Below, in pieces: positions 8,940 through 19,097 of a stretch of DNA of 64,000 nucleotides (its first letter is position 1; each line of letters opens with the position of its first letter). Both the position numbers and the translations under genes were made by a program. Where the stretch lies: NCBI RefSeq assembly GCF_000069185.1, contig NC_010397.1, positions 3,844,001 to 3,908,000 on the forward strand. Reading direction: 5' to 3'. A model generated the notes under the pieces. That model made no database searches and was not told the origin of the DNA. It was given only the letters and a program-made list of their open reading frames with translations. This stretch comes from Mycobacteroides abscessus ATCC 19977. GTDB lineage: Bacteria; Actinomycetota; Actinomycetes; Mycobacteriales; Mycobacteriaceae.

Positions 8940-9431
8940 TCAACTCGTCGGCGTGAGCGTGAAGGGCAGCCAGTAGGTGCCCGGACCGTCCCCCGGGCAG
9001 CCCGGCGCTCCCACCGTGAACGTCCGCTCTCCCGAGAAGCTGCCGTCACCGTTCGGGATCAGGAAATCGGACCTGGCGGCCGTCACCGTGCCGCCCGCAC
9101 CACAGTGGAACGGATAGTCTGCCGACGATTCCCACCGATCACCGTTCCATCGGTAGTCGAACAGTGCGGGGGCATGGGGGTTGTCGGATAGCTCGGCCAC
9201 CCGCAACCAATGTGCGACGCATCCCTGTGCTGTACAGGTGGTGGTGAAGCTCGCCGCCTGCGTCGACGGGGCCGAAGGGTCCGGCCTGCCCTCGAACGTC
9301 TGCCGCGCATGGTCCAGATACGTGTCGTAGGCGCCGTACAGCGGCACCGGCTCGGGCCGGTCCGCACGTGCCGCCCAGGCACCCGTCAGTGCCCCGATCG
9401 CTGCCAGCGCCGCAGCGCCGCACCTGCGCAT
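8940..9431 (-). CDS. Secreted protein of unknown function (163 aa)
   Basis: A Sec-type signal peptide (MRRCGAAALAAIGALTGAWAARA) is probably cut near residue 23. The mature part of about 140 residues has four cysteines (in TTTCTAQGC, PFHCGAG and APGCPGD), suggesting two disulfides in the cell envelope or medium, and an aromatic-rich centre (FDYRWNGDRWESSADYPF). I do not recognise the family. It sits in the insertion between rpsN and rpsH, 55 bp downstream of gdhA on the same strand. Confidence 0.65.
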   Translation of the reverse strand: MRRCGAAALAAIGALTGAWAARADRPEPVPLYGAYDTYLDHARQTFEGRPDPSAPSTQAASFTTTCTAQGCVAHWLRVAELSDNPHAPALFDYRWNGDRWESSADYPFHCGAGGTVTAARSDFLIPNGDGSFSGERTFTVGAPGCPGDGPGTYWLPFTLTPTS

Positions 9432-9486
9432 ACGTCACAGATAACACAGCCTCGGCGCGCTCGGCGCCGAAAGGCGAACAACGCCC

Positions 9487-10869
<1,383 letters not shown>

Positions 10870-10895
10870 CTAACGACGCGGCATCAGACCCGCGA

Positions 10896-11435
10896 TTAGG
10901 CAGCGGGAGCCGGCGCGGGCGCCAAAGCGTTGCCCTTGATGACGTAGAAGACGGTGCCCTGCTCGGTATCGGCCTTGATCAGTCCGGGTCCGGCACTTTC
11001 CGGATGTCCGTCCACCACGCCCACGCGCGACAGCTTCGGGTTGCTGCCGACCGCGTGCCAGATGGCCCACTTGCCGTCTTTCACGCGGGCGTCGACCTGA
11101 ACCAGCAGATCGTCGCGTCCGTCCTGATCGATGTCGAGCAACTCAACGGCGGCACCGCCGAGCCAGCCCTTGAACGGCTCCGAGATCGTCTGCACGACCT
11201 TGCCGTCGCCGGTGCGCACCGTGACGGTGGTGGTGGCACCTTCCGGCTGAGGCGTACTGGACTTCTCGAAGCGCAAGCCGAGCTGATCGTTGGACTGCAG
11301 CACCTCGGGGTCTGCGCCGGCCACACCGGGTAGAGCCACCAGCGCCAGCGCTGTGAGCGCCGCCACGCCGGTTGCGCGCACGCGCGCCTTGCTGATTCCT
11401 CGTCGACCCTGCGAGACCTGCATCGGTGTGTCCAT
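10896..11435 (-). CDS. Secreted FG-GAP/VCBS-like protein (179 aa)
   Basis: A long signal peptide with a basic n-region (QGRRGISKARVRATG) and hydrophobic core (VAALTALALVALPGVAGA) is probably cleaved before DPEVLQS near residue 43. The mature domain contains ELLDIDQDGRDDLLVQV, the acidic loop seen in FG-GAP calcium-binding repeats, and shares this architecture with the two lipoproteins at 2520 and 4111, although here no lipobox is present. The C-terminus is Ala/Pro-rich. Start at ATG 11435; a second ATG at 11423 is possible. Function unknown. Confidence 0.7.
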   Translation of the reverse strand: MDTPMQVSQGRRGISKARVRATGVAALTALALVALPGVAGADPEVLQSNDQLGLRFEKSSTPQPEGATTTVTVRTGDGKVVQTISEPFKGWLGGAAVELLDIDQDGRDDLLVQVDARVKDGKWAIWHAVGSNPKLSRVGVVDGHPESAGPGLIKADTEQGTVFYVIKGNALAPAPAPAA

Positions 11436-11758
11436 TCGTCAAAATTTGCTCAGACATGAATTCATCGACGACCCCCGTCACCTGACGCTCTAGATCAGCG
11501 AGTTTGTCGAGCCACTGCCGGACTATCAGCAATGCGGCATCACAACGGTATACCAGCCGGACGGCTGCCGCTAACTCAGCCATCCGTTGCGCGATCCGCG
11601 ACAGTGACACAGACAACTCCAGCACAGACAACGGCGCGGGAACTTTTCCAGCCTGATGAAGCGATCAAGCTGCTGAATAGATAGCAAAGTATCCAACCGC
11701 ATCGTGGCGAATCGATCCGAGCACACGGGAGCTCCAACCGGACGCCTCTGGCACAGTC
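11436..11758. other. 323-bp stretch with no supported gene
   Basis: This stretch has lower GC than its surroundings. It holds a minus-strand frame opening with TTG at 11631 that runs into the secreted-protein gene, but codon third positions are mixed and no ribosome binding site is visible. The stretch must contain the promoter for the gene ending at 10896. No clear hairpin or repeat was found. Confidence 0.4.
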
Positions 11759-12229
11759 TCAAAGGTTGCTGATCCGGGTCCCCCACCCGGCCCGGCAAGG
11801 GCGCCGACGCGCGCCCCGAAGGGGTACCCGCAGAACGCACGGGCAGGTGTGCTCAGCGATGAGACGCACGATTCCGGCTGTAGCCATTGAGATTCGCCCG
11901 CGGCGAGGTGTCATCGCGGAGGCGATAACCACCGAACCGGACCTGACATCGGCGGCGGGAATGCTGGTCGAACCCCGCATGAAATCGATGCCACCAGGTA
12001 ACACGGGGCACAGGACCAGCTCACCACAGGAACGCGCGGTGTTCGTCGCGAGAATCACCACTCGGTTTTGCTGTACGGCCACGAGGATGCATGTCCCGGC
12101 GAACTGTCCGGCGTGGGCATCCGCGACCGGAACCACCGACCCCGAACCCCCTTTCGCCCCCGCGGCTACATGATGGCGCAGTAGGGTCTTTTCGCGGTCG
12201 GGCATGTTGCCATTGCAACCTCTGTCCAC
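11759..12229 (-). CDS. Hypothetical protein (about 156 aa), orphan
   Basis: The open frame has GC-rich third positions across most of its length, more consistent with coding than its plus-strand alternative. It starts at GTG 12229 or ATG 12205 (MPDREKTLLRHHV). The middle is a plausible beta-rich domain (GTCILVAVQQNRVVILATNTA, LVLCPVLPGGIDF, VRSGSVVIASAMTP). The C-terminus becomes Arg/Pro-rich, which could be readthrough or divergence. I recognise no family. It lies between a carboxylesterase and a secreted FG-GAP protein, all on the minus strand. Gene reality is uncertain. Confidence 0.4.
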   Translation of the reverse strand: MDRGCNGNMPDREKTLLRHHVAAGAKGGSGSVVPVADAHAGQFAGTCILVAVQQNRVVILATNTARSCGELVLCPVLPGGIDFMRGSTSIPAADVRSGSVVIASAMTPRRGRISMATAGIVRLIAEHTCPCVLRVPLRGARRRPCRAGWGTRISNL

Positions 12230-12330
12230 ATCGACGTGGGCGGCCCGGTGCGCCTACCTCGCAGCTCCCCGGCGTGGCTATCTGGGGTATGTCACGCGCC
12301 GCCTGCCGCACGCACACAACCATGAGACGG

Positions 12331-13851
12331 CTACCGCCAGTAACCGCATTGGTGCCTACTGGCGAAGCCGCCCTCGGATCTGGGCGCCGGCGGGGCCAGG
12401 CGCTGGAACGCTCCCCCGGATATATATGCGGGCCATTCGGGCTGGCCCTCAACATTGGGATTCCCGGTCTTCACGAACTGCGCCCAGTATCTGGTCATCT
12501 GCGTGGACAAGGCCGCCGATTCCGGATTCATGGTCCTGGACAGGTCGAACAGGTACCCCAGTTCCGAACCGTGTGAGGCGCCCAGCGGCAAGGGCGCGTC
12601 ACGATACTGCTGTTCCACCGGCGCGACCGGGTCGGCGAATTCGTAGGCGTACACCGGCGCCCTTCGGGCCAGCGCCTCCGCCATCGCGAAGGTTGGGCAC
12701 GCGTAGCTGTTGTCGGTATCAATGGCCGCGAGCGCGCCGAGCACATTTCCGTCGAAATCCGCGAGCGGATATCGCCGTCCCAGCTCAGTTGCGCGTGTCC
12801 CGTACTTGCTTTCGAGCACACTCTGATATTCCTCGGCGGTGCGGGGCACGGGTCTGTGCTGGTACTGCTTGGCCTCAAACACCGTGGCCTCGTTGGCATT
12901 ACTGCCGATGAGCACGGGCACGGGCGACGCCGCGAGGCCACTGGTAAAGGCATCCAAGGGCGCCGCCGGAAGCTCAGGCGTGCCTATCACCGGACTCACC
13001 GGAAGACCGATACCGGTGAATTGCGGGGAATCCCGCAGTGCATCGACCGACAGCGCGCGCAGGCAGCGCGCCATGTCGGGTCCGGCGGGGCACCCTACCT
13101 CCGCCGCGTAGGCGGTGCTGTCGCGCACGGCGGAGGAAACCGGCGCTTGTGCCTGACAAGGCGCGCTTTCCATGATCGCCGACCGAAACAGACCGCTGGC
13201 CTGGGGCGAGACCATCAGGTCGCACACCGATACCCCGCCCGCCGATTGGCCGGCAATGGTTACTCGTGCGGGGTCACCCCCGAACTCGGCGATGTTGTCC
13301 CGCACCCAGCGCAGTGCCGCTTCCTGGTCCAGTAGCCCGTAGTTGCCGATCCCTCCGGACAGGCCCGGAGCGGCCAAGAACCCCAACGTCCCCAACCGAT
13401 AGTTGAACGTCACGACGGCAATTCCGCCCTGGGCGGCCAACTTCCGTGCGTTGTAGTCGACGCCGTTCCCGGCGATGAAAGCGCCGCCGTGTATCCACAC
13501 CAGCACCGGCACCTTCCCCTGGGTGTGGCGGGGCATGGTCACCGTGAGTAGCAGACAGTCCTCGGTCTGCGGCAGGTTGCTTTCTTGCCCCGGCTGCGGA
13601 CATTCGACACCGGGACCCGTCGCGTCACGCGTGTCCGGCCACGGCGTGACGGGGCCCGGCTCGGCGAAGCGTCGCGGACCCACCGGCGGTGCCGCATACG
13701 GGATGGCGGCGAAAACGCGCACCTGGTCATCGATGTGCCCTCGAACAGCACCCGCACGAGTGGTGACGACCGTCGGATCCGCCGCCTTGGTGGGGCTGCA
13801 TGACACGGCTGCCGCGAGGACAACCAACACGGCCACCAGCAGCCGGGTCAT
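12331..13851 (-). CDS. Type B carboxylesterase, probable lipoprotein (506 aa)
   Basis: Alpha/beta-hydrolase of the carboxylesterase/lipase type B family. The signal MTRLLVAVLVVLAAAVSC ends in a lipobox-like AVSC, so surface anchoring is likely. Motifs are the N-terminal FAAIPYAAPPVGPRRFAEP, the oxyanion block VPVLVWIHGGAFIAGNG, the EDCLLLTV signature and the nucleophile elbow VTIAGQSAGGVSVCDLM with Ser near residue 200. Near residue 430 is GASHGSELGYLF, which fits the catalytic His region. Start at ATG 13851; the open frame upstream is unrelated sequence overlapping rpsN and rplE. It ends immediately before low-complexity sequence, with an Arg/Gly-rich tail. Confidence 0.9.
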   Translation of the reverse strand: MTRLLVAVLVVLAAAVSCSPTKAADPTVVTTRAGAVRGHIDDQVRVFAAIPYAAPPVGPRRFAEPGPVTPWPDTRDATGPGVECPQPGQESNLPQTEDCLLLTVTMPRHTQGKVPVLVWIHGGAFIAGNGVDYNARKLAAQGGIAVVTFNYRLGTLGFLAAPGLSGGIGNYGLLDQEAALRWVRDNIAEFGGDPARVTIAGQSAGGVSVCDLMVSPQASGLFRSAIMESAPCQAQAPVSSAVRDSTAYAAEVGCPAGPDMARCLRALSVDALRDSPQFTGIGLPVSPVIGTPELPAAPLDAFTSGLAASPVPVLIGSNANEATVFEAKQYQHRPVPRTAEEYQSVLESKYGTRATELGRRYPLADFDGNVLGALAAIDTDNSYACPTFAMAEALARRAPVYAYEFADPVAPVEQQYRDAPLPLGASHGSELGYLFDLSRTMNPESAALSTQMTRYWAQFVKTGNPNVEGQPEWPAYISGGAFQRLAPPAPRSEGGFASRHQCGYWR

Positions 13852-13912
13852 GTTCCGTTTCTGGTGCACGCGCGCAAGCGTAATGGTCCTGGGGCCCAAT
13901 GGGCTCCAGACG

Positions 13913-13949
13913 ACGATAGGCCGGGACTCGTTGAGTCCCGGCCTATCGT
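13913..13949 (-). terminator. Terminator after rpsN
   Basis: A 17-bp perfect stem (ACGATAGGCCGGGACTC paired with GAGTCCCGGCCTATCGT, loop GTT) lies 18 bp beyond the rpsN stop on the minus strand. There is no long T-tract, but the stem is among the strongest in the window. It supports transcription ending here, so that rplN-rplX-rplE-rpsN is a separate unit from rpsH-rplO. Confidence 0.75.
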
Positions 13950-13966
13950 GCCGAACGTGTGCTGGC

Positions 13967-14152
13967 TTACCAGCTGCTCTTGTGGATGCCTGGCAGCTCA
14001 CCCGCGTGGGCCATCTCCCGCAGGCAGATTCGGCACAGGCCGAACTTGCGGAACACGGCGTGCGGACGGCCACACCGGTTGCACCGGGTGTACGCGCGCA
14101 CGGCGAACTTGGGCTTCTTGGCGGCCTTGTTGACCAGAGCCTTCTTTGCCAT
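13967..14152 (-). CDS. rpsN: 30S ribosomal protein S14, zinc-binding type (61 aa)
   Basis: The short S14 type Z protein: [20 protein letters not shown] followed by two CxxC pairs (CNRCGRP and CRICLRE) that bind zinc, ending GIHKSSW. It starts 1 nt after the rplE stop. In most bacteria rpsH follows directly; here rpsN is the last gene of its unit and about 5.3 kb separates it from rpsH. Confidence 0.97.
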   Translation of the reverse strand: MAKKALVNKAAKKPKFAVRAYTRCNRCGRPHAVFRKFGLCRICLREMAHAGELPGIHKSSW

Positions 14153-14153
14153 A

Positions 14154-14717
14154 TCAGTTCTCCTTGAAGGGGAAGCCGAGCTGGCGCAGCAGGGCTCGTC
14201 CCTCGTCGTCGGTGGTCGCCGAGGTGACGACGGTGATGTCCATGCCCCGCGGGCGGTCGATGGAGTCCACGTCGATCTCGTGGAACATCGACTGCTCGGT
14301 GAGACCGAAGGTGTAGTTGCCCTTGCCGTCGAACTGCTTGGGCGACAGGCCGCGGAAGTCGCGGATACGCGGCAGTGCGATCGAAACCAGGCGGTCCAGG
14401 AACTCCCACATGCGGTCGCCGCGCAGCGTGACGCGGGCACCGATCGGCATGCCTTCACGCAGCTTGAACTGCGCGATGGACTTGCGGGCCTTACGGATTT
14501 CCGGCTTCTGACCGGTGATCAGCGCCAGGTCGGTGACGGCGCCGTTGATGAGCTTGGCGTCGCGAGCGGCGTCGCCGACACCCATGTTGACGACGACCTT
14601 CACCACGCCCGGGATCTGCATCACGTTGGCGTACTTGAACTCGTCGTTCAGCGCGGTCTTGATCTCCTCGCGGTAGCGAGTCTTCAGACGAGGCTGAGCA
14701 TTTTCTGTGGTGGTCAT
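14154..14717 (-). CDS. rplE: 50S ribosomal protein L5 (187 aa)
   Basis: 5S rRNA-binding protein of the central protuberance. It contains [45 protein letters not shown] and [24 protein letters not shown] segments characteristic of L5. ATG 14717 overlaps the rplX stop by 1 nt (TGATG). Length is as in other mycobacteria. Confidence 0.97.
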   Translation of the reverse strand: MTTTENAQPRLKTRYREEIKTALNDEFKYANVMQIPGVVKVVVNMGVGDAARDAKLINGAVTDLALITGQKPEIRKARKSIAQFKLREGMPIGARVTLRGDRMWEFLDRLVSIALPRIRDFRGLSPKQFDGKGNYTFGLTEQSMFHEIDVDSIDRPRGMDITVVTSATTDDEGRALLRQLGFPFKEN

Positions 14718-15034
14718 CAGATGTCCTTCCCGTTGCGGCGGGAGATTCGGACCTTCTTGCCGGTCTCTTCGTCGACGCGGTAGCCGATGCGGGTCGGCTG
14801 GCCGTCGGAGTCGATCACCATCACGTTCGAGACGTGAATGGGGGCCTCCTGCGTAACAATGCCGCCGGAGGATGCGCCGCGCTCGTTGGCCGACTGGGGG
14901 GTGTGCTTCTTGATCCGGTTGACGCCCTCGACGAGGACACGGCTGCGCTCGGGGTAGGCCGCGATGACCTTGCCCTTGGCGCCCTTGTCCTTACCGGCGA
15001 TGACGAGAACGGTGTCGCCCTTGTGCACCTTCAT
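14717..15034 (-). CDS. rplX: 50S ribosomal protein L24 (105 aa)
   Basis: Assembly-initiator protein L24. The KOW motif lies at the N-terminus ([21 protein letters not shown]), followed by [14 protein letters not shown] and [16 protein letters not shown]. It begins directly after the rplN stop and overlaps rplE by 1 nt. Confidence 0.97.
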   Translation of the reverse strand: MKVHKGDTVLVIAGKDKGAKGKVIAAYPERSRVLVEGVNRIKKHTPQSANERGASSGGIVTQEAPIHVSNVMVIDSDGQPTRIGYRVDEETGKKVRISRRNGKDI

Positions 15035-15403
15035 TTACAGCACCTCCGGGGCGAGCGAGACGATCTTCATGAACTTCTTGTCGCGCAGCTCGCGACCGAC
15101 GGGCCCGAAGATGCGGGTGCCACGCGGGTCGTTGTCGGCCTTGATGATGACGGCGGCGTTCTCATCGAACTTGATGTAGCTGCCATCGGGGCGGCGACGC
15201 TCTTTGACGGTGCGGACTACGACGGCCTTGACGACGTCACCACGCTTGACGGTGCCTCCGGGGATGGCGTCCTTGACGGTCGCCACAATGATGTCCCCGA
15301 TCCCGGCATAGCGTCGCGACGAGCCACCGAGCACGCGGATGCACAAGATTTCCTTGGCACCGGTGTTGTCGGCGACCTTCAGCCGTGACTCCTGCTGAAT
15401 CAC
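15035..15403 (-). CDS. rplN: 50S ribosomal protein L14 (122 aa)
   Basis: Large-subunit protein L14 at the subunit interface. It starts with GTG at 15403, giving [19 protein letters not shown], and ends [17 protein letters not shown]; 122 residues is the family standard. It is the first gene of the rplN-rplX-rplE-rpsN unit, separated from rpsQ by about 3.7 kb of unrelated genes and preceded by its own promoter candidate. Confidence 0.97.
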   Translation of the reverse strand: MIQQESRLKVADNTGAKEILCIRVLGGSSRRYAGIGDIIVATVKDAIPGGTVKRGDVVKAVVVRTVKERRRPDGSYIKFDENAAVIIKADNDPRGTRIFGPVGRELRDKKFMKIVSLAPEVL

Positions 15404-15505
15404 TGGTCTCTCCTACGTGACCTGGAAGTGGATGTGCGGCGGATTCCGACCCGACGCACGCGGTCATGCCGCCTGCGGTGGCTGGCCACCGCAGACAACC
15501 GGCCC

Positions 15506-15535
15506 AGTGTAGGCGAACACGCAGGTGAAACCCAA
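15506..15535 (-). promoter_or_regulatory. Candidate promoter for rplN-rpsN unit
   Basis: The minus strand reads TTGGGT (15535-15530), 18-bp spacer, TACACT (15511-15506), about 100 nt upstream of rplN. Flanking GATTTGG before and CCGGTTGTC after are shared with the rpsH and rpsJ promoter candidates. No other gene lies between it and rplN. Confidence 0.6.
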
Positions 15536-15630
15536 ATCGCGCCTCCGGGCGCTCTTTTACTCCGCCGACACGCCGCATTGTGCGTCACCCACTCGCACGA
15601 TGCATCAGAAACCGTAGTTTCGATGCCGGG

Positions 15631-16977
15631 CTATCGGTTGAAGGCCGAGCCCTGCTCGCGGTCCAGGTAGGTCTGCGACTTGTTCTTGAGGAAGAACAGG
15701 TAGACCACCAGCGAGATCGCGATGCACACCGTCACATACCCGATGAATAGCGGAACCTGATCGTGCTCCTTGAGCGCCTGATAGATCAGCGGCGCTGTCC
15801 CGCCGAACACCGAGTTGGCCAGCGCATAGCCCACACCCACACCCAGTGCGCGCACATGCGACGGAAACAGCTCGGACTTCACCAGAGCGTTGATCGAGGT
15901 GTAGCCGGTCAGGAGCACATAGGAGACGGCGACCAGGAGAAAGGACACGATCGGCGCATGCACCTGCGGCAGATAGGTGATGAGGACATAGGTGTAGACG
16001 ACACCGCCAAAGCCGAAAAACAGCAGCAGCGGCTTGCGCCCCACCTTGTCACTGATGATGCCGCCGACGGGCTGCAGCAGCATCAGGAAAATCAGCCCTG
16101 CCAAGTTGATCCAGGTGGCCGTCATCGCCTGGTCCTTATAGGCGGCCTTCACGATGGCCGGCGCGTTGACGCTGTAGGTGTAGAAGGCGAGAGTGCCCCC
16201 CATGGTGATCAGGAAGCACAGCAACAGCGGTTTCCGGTACCGGGTGAGTAGCTCACGCATAGATCCCGAGCTGGTGTCGGCGCCCGCCTTGATGGCGGCC
16301 AATTGCTCCTCGCTCAGCGATTCATCCATGGTGCGCCGCAGCCAGTACACGACGATCGCGGCCACGCCTCCCGTGGCAAAGGCTATGCGCCAACCGAATT
16401 CGTGAACCTGCGCGGTATCGAAGACTGTCAGGATGATCAGCAGGGTGAATTGGGCGAGCACGTGGCCACCCACCAGGGTCACGTATTGGAACGACGAGAA
16501 GAACCCACGACGCTCGCGGGTGGCGGCCTCGGACATGTAGGTGGCCGAGGTGCCGTACTCCCCGCCCGTCGCGAATCCCTGAACCAGCCGGCACAGGATC
16601 AACACGATCGGTGCGGCCATGCCGATGCTGCCGCGCGAGGGCACCAGCGCAATGACCATCGAGCAGGCCGCCATCAGCGAGACGCTGAGAGTCAGCGCGG
16701 CGCGGCGGCCGTTCCGGTCGGCGAAGCGGCCGAAGAACCACGATCCCAAGGGCCGGGTGATGAAGGTGACCGCGAAGATCGCGTACACGTAGACCGTCGA
16801 GTTCTGATCCGAGTCGTCGAAGAATTGCTTCTCGAAGTACATCGCGAAGACGGTGTAGACGTAGACGTCGTACCACTCGACCAGGTTTCCGGACGACCCC
16901 CTGATGGTGTTCCAAATCGCGCGGCGCGTCTGCGCGCGTCCCGACGGAGTCGACGTGTCAGCAGCAGAAACAGCCAT
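15631..16977 (-). CDS. MFS permease, metabolite:H+ symporter (MHS) type (448 aa)
   Basis: A 12-helix secondary transporter resembling the alpha-ketoglutarate/dicarboxylate MHS subfamily. The first helix region carries GNLVEWYDVYVYTVFAMYF and the loop after helix 2 has FGRFADRNGRRAALTLSV, the MFS signature. A second copy, SDKVGRKPLLLFFGFGG, follows helix 8. Substrate cannot be assigned; an organic acid is likely. It is on the same strand and 6 bp downstream of the cutinase gene, in the island splitting rpsQ from rplN. Confidence 0.88.
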   Translation of the reverse strand: MAVSAADTSTPSGRAQTRRAIWNTIRGSSGNLVEWYDVYVYTVFAMYFEKQFFDDSDQNSTVYVYAIFAVTFITRPLGSWFFGRFADRNGRRAALTLSVSLMAACSMVIALVPSRGSIGMAAPIVLILCRLVQGFATGGEYGTSATYMSEAATRERRGFFSSFQYVTLVGGHVLAQFTLLIILTVFDTAQVHEFGWRIAFATGGVAAIVVYWLRRTMDESLSEEQLAAIKAGADTSSGSMRELLTRYRKPLLLCFLITMGGTLAFYTYSVNAPAIVKAAYKDQAMTATWINLAGLIFLMLLQPVGGIISDKVGRKPLLLFFGFGGVVYTYVLITYLPQVHAPIVSFLLVAVSYVLLTGYTSINALVKSELFPSHVRALGVGVGYALANSVFGGTAPLIYQALKEHDQVPLFIGYVTVCIAISLVVYLFFLKNKSQTYLDREQGSAFNR

Positions 16978-16983
16978 GCAGGA

Positions 16984-17985
16984 TTACTGACCACCCGGAC
17001 CCGGCAGTGGACCGTGGCGCGCCGGGTCAGGAGCGGGGATGGTGCTGGTCACCGCGGCGGGAACTTCGGCTGCTGGTGCGTCGGTGGCCGGCATCATCCA
17101 GGCGGGCACCCGCCGGGACGTCGAAGCCGCAACGGGTTTCGGCGTGGAGGACGAGGGCGACGACGCCGGTGCCGGTGACGCGGAGGTCGGTGCGGGCGCC
17201 GTCGTAGCGCTCAGCGGATTGGCGCTCTTGGACGTCGACGCCGGGACACCCGAGGCCGTCGTGGAGGTGCTACTGGAGGCGGCCGCGGCACTGCTGCTGG
17301 CGGCAACGGCAGCCAGCCGGCCAGCGACGAAGTCGGCCGCCTTGTCAGCCGATCCGTCGGACTTGTACTGCATGTGCGGACCCAGACCACCGCCGTTCGG
17401 ATCGCAGATCCCGTCGCCCGGATTGCAGATGTCGATGATCTTGCTGCGCTGGTCGTCCCTGATCGACAGGTCCAGATTCATGCCGGCGACCTGCCAGTTC
17501 TTCGGGTTCCCGATCAATACGATTGCGGCAACACGCTTTTCGAGATCCGTCGGCAGCGGGTTGTTGAAGGTGAGCCCCGTCCCGTTCGTGCCGAACAGCA
17601 CGTCCACGACGGCAGCGCCCTGCGAAAACCCACCGAGCACGAACTGTGTGTTCGGGCAGTTTCTGGCCACTTCCTGGACGTGATAGCTCATGTCGTTCGC
17701 GCCGTCGCCGGCCCGCACCCAGTCAAAGCTCGCGGGGTAATTCACCGCGTAGATGTCGACGGACTTACCGGCCAGCCGGTCGGTGAGTTCGTCGGTGAAG
17801 GCCTTCCCCACGTCGCCCAGCCCCGGCGAATCATTGGTGCCGCGGGCGAAGGACACATCCACATCCGGGCAACCCGCCGCCGCGGCGATCGCAGAGTTCT
17901 CCGATGGGTTGGCGAGCACCGCGGCCGCCGCGGATACCGCGAAAATTGAAACCCCGACCGATCCACGCTTGACGTATCGGTTCAT
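16984..17985 (-). CDS. Cutinase family secreted esterase with Ser/Pro/Thr-rich tail (333 aa)
   Basis: Secreted serine esterase of the mycobacterial cutinase-like family. The signal sequence MNRYVKRGSVGVSIFAVSAAAAVLA is followed by the cutinase core: CPDVDVSFARGTND near residue 40, the nucleophile motif GGFSQGAAVVD near residue 120, CNPGDGICDPNGGG supplying the Asp, and GPHMQYK supplying the His. From about residue 230 a long Ala/Ser/Thr/Pro-rich tail follows, probably spanning or attaching to the cell wall. Related enzymes act on lipid esters. It shares an operon with the MFS permease. Confidence 0.92.
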   Translation of the reverse strand: MNRYVKRGSVGVSIFAVSAAAAVLANPSENSAIAAAAGCPDVDVSFARGTNDSPGLGDVGKAFTDELTDRLAGKSVDIYAVNYPASFDWVRAGDGANDMSYHVQEVARNCPNTQFVLGGFSQGAAVVDVLFGTNGTGLTFNNPLPTDLEKRVAAIVLIGNPKNWQVAGMNLDLSIRDDQRSKIIDICNPGDGICDPNGGGLGPHMQYKSDGSADKAADFVAGRLAAVAASSSAAAASSSTSTTASGVPASTSKSANPLSATTAPAPTSASPAPASSPSSSTPKPVAASTSRRVPAWMMPATDAPAAEVPAAVTSTIPAPDPARHGPLPGPGGQ

Positions 17986-18134
17986 TCATCCAGCGTAGAC
18001 AGGTCGGCCTCCACATTCACAGTCTTGAAGCGATCCGAAACGACTCTTACCGCGCCCTTACTCGTGCCTAATCCGAGTGTCCGAACCGGCGGGCGCGCCC
18101 TACCCACTCAGTGGACACCGGCGTCGCCCGAAAC

Positions 18135-18148
18135 TGAAACACGTTCTA
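18135..18148. promoter_or_regulatory. KstR-type operator upstream of the alpha/beta hydrolase
   Basis: TGAAACACGTTCTA fits the published KstR motif TnnAACnnGTTnnA at every fixed position. It lies 11-24 bp upstream of the GTG start, overlapping a TACTCT -10 candidate (18147-18152) that would give a leaderless transcript, an ideal site for repression. Confidence 0.6.
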
Positions 18149-18158
18149 CTCTTGTCTG

Positions 18159-19019
18159 GTGGACGTGACATACGAGGGCACCAAGAGAGAACTGGCCACC
18201 GACGAGGGGACGCTGCGCTACCACGAAGCGGGCACAGCCGGCGAGGGCGAGCCGCTGATCCTGCTGCACGGGTCCGGCCCCGGCGTGACCGGTTGGCGCA
18301 ACTATCGCGGAAACCTCGGGGTCTTCGCCAAGCATTTCCACACCTACGTTCTGGAATTTCCCGGCTTCGGCGTGAGCGACGCAGTGCCGGGACACCCGGT
18401 CCTGACGGCTGGTGCCTCGGTGATCCGCTTCATGGACGGCCTCGGCATCTCCTCGGCCGCCGTCGTCGGCAACTCGATGGGCGGTGTCGTCGGCATCAAC
18501 CTGGCGATCAAGCACCCCGACCGCATCACCAAACTCGTCACCATCGGTGGTGTCGGACCGAATATCTTCAGCCCCAGCCCGAGCGAGGGCCTGCGCCTGC
18601 TGCAGGAGTTCACCGATAACCCGGATCGCGACAAGCTGATCCGCTGGCTCAACTCCATGGTGTGGGATCCCGCCGTCGTCACCGACGAGCTCATCGAGGA
18701 GCGTTGGGAGGCCGCGATCAACCCGGACGCGCACAAGACCGCGCAATTGATGTACGGCTCCAAAGCCTTTGCGATGCAACAGCAGTTCCTCGCGAATGCC
18801 GACATCCCGCCGTACTGGGCGATGATGCACAAGATCAAGTGCCCGACACTGCTGACCTGGGGGCGCGACGACAGGGTCAGCCCACCGGATATGGCGATCG
18901 TGCCCATGCGGCTCATTCCCAACGCCGAATTGCACATCTTCCCCAACAGTGGGCATTGGGTGATGATCGAGGCCAAGCAGGCCTTCGAGCAGACGGTCGT
19001 CGACTTTTTGCGGCGCTAA
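18159..19019 (+). CDS. Alpha/beta hydrolase, meta-cleavage product hydrolase-like (286 aa)
   Basis: It resembles C-C bond hydrolases such as BphD/HsaD that cleave ring-fission products of aromatic or steroid degradation. The oxyanion block is LILLHGSGPGVTGWRNYRGN, the nucleophile motif VVGNSMGGVVGINLA places Ser near residue 109, and the C-terminus has LLTWGRDDRVSPPDM (acid) and FPNSGHWVMIEA (His near residue 268). The GTG start at 18159 sits right at a predicted transcription start. The only plus-strand gene inside the ribosomal cluster, it carries a KstR-type operator, so steroid/lipid-responsive control is inferred. A simple ester hydrolase function is not excluded. Confidence 0.85.
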   Translation: MDVTYEGTKRELATDEGTLRYHEAGTAGEGEPLILLHGSGPGVTGWRNYRGNLGVFAKHFHTYVLEFPGFGVSDAVPGHPVLTAGASVIRFMDGLGISSAAVVGNSMGGVVGINLAIKHPDRITKLVTIGGVGPNIFSPSPSEGLRLLQEFTDNPDRDKLIRWLNSMVWDPAVVTDELIEERWEAAINPDAHKTAQLMYGSKAFAMQQQFLANADIPPYWAMMHKIKCPTLLTWGRDDRVSPPDMAIVPMRLIPNAELHIFPNSGHWVMIEAKQAFEQTVVDFLRR

Positions 19020-19046
19020 TCCTCGAATCCTGCGCTGCCAACGCGA

Positions 19047-19081
19047 AAGCGCGCCGCCCCTTTCGGGAGCGGCGCGCTTTG
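19047..19081. terminator. Bidirectional terminator between hydrolase and rpsQ
   Basis: AAAGCGCGCCGC at 19047-19058 pairs with GCGGCGCGCTTT at 19070-19081 around a CCCTTTCGGGA loop region. It lies between convergent genes and serves both strands. Confidence 0.8.
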
Positions 19082-19097
19082 TGCGTATGACGCGGTC

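Noticed and set aside
11143..11631. Minus-strand frame opening with TTG and running into the secreted FG-GAP gene
   Set aside because: Overlaps about 290 nt of a better-supported gene, rare TTG start, no ribosome binding site, mixed third-position composition.
11766..12173. Plus-strand frame opposite the orphan ORF
   Set aside because: Arg/Pro/Thr-rich with poor third-position bias compared with the minus strand.
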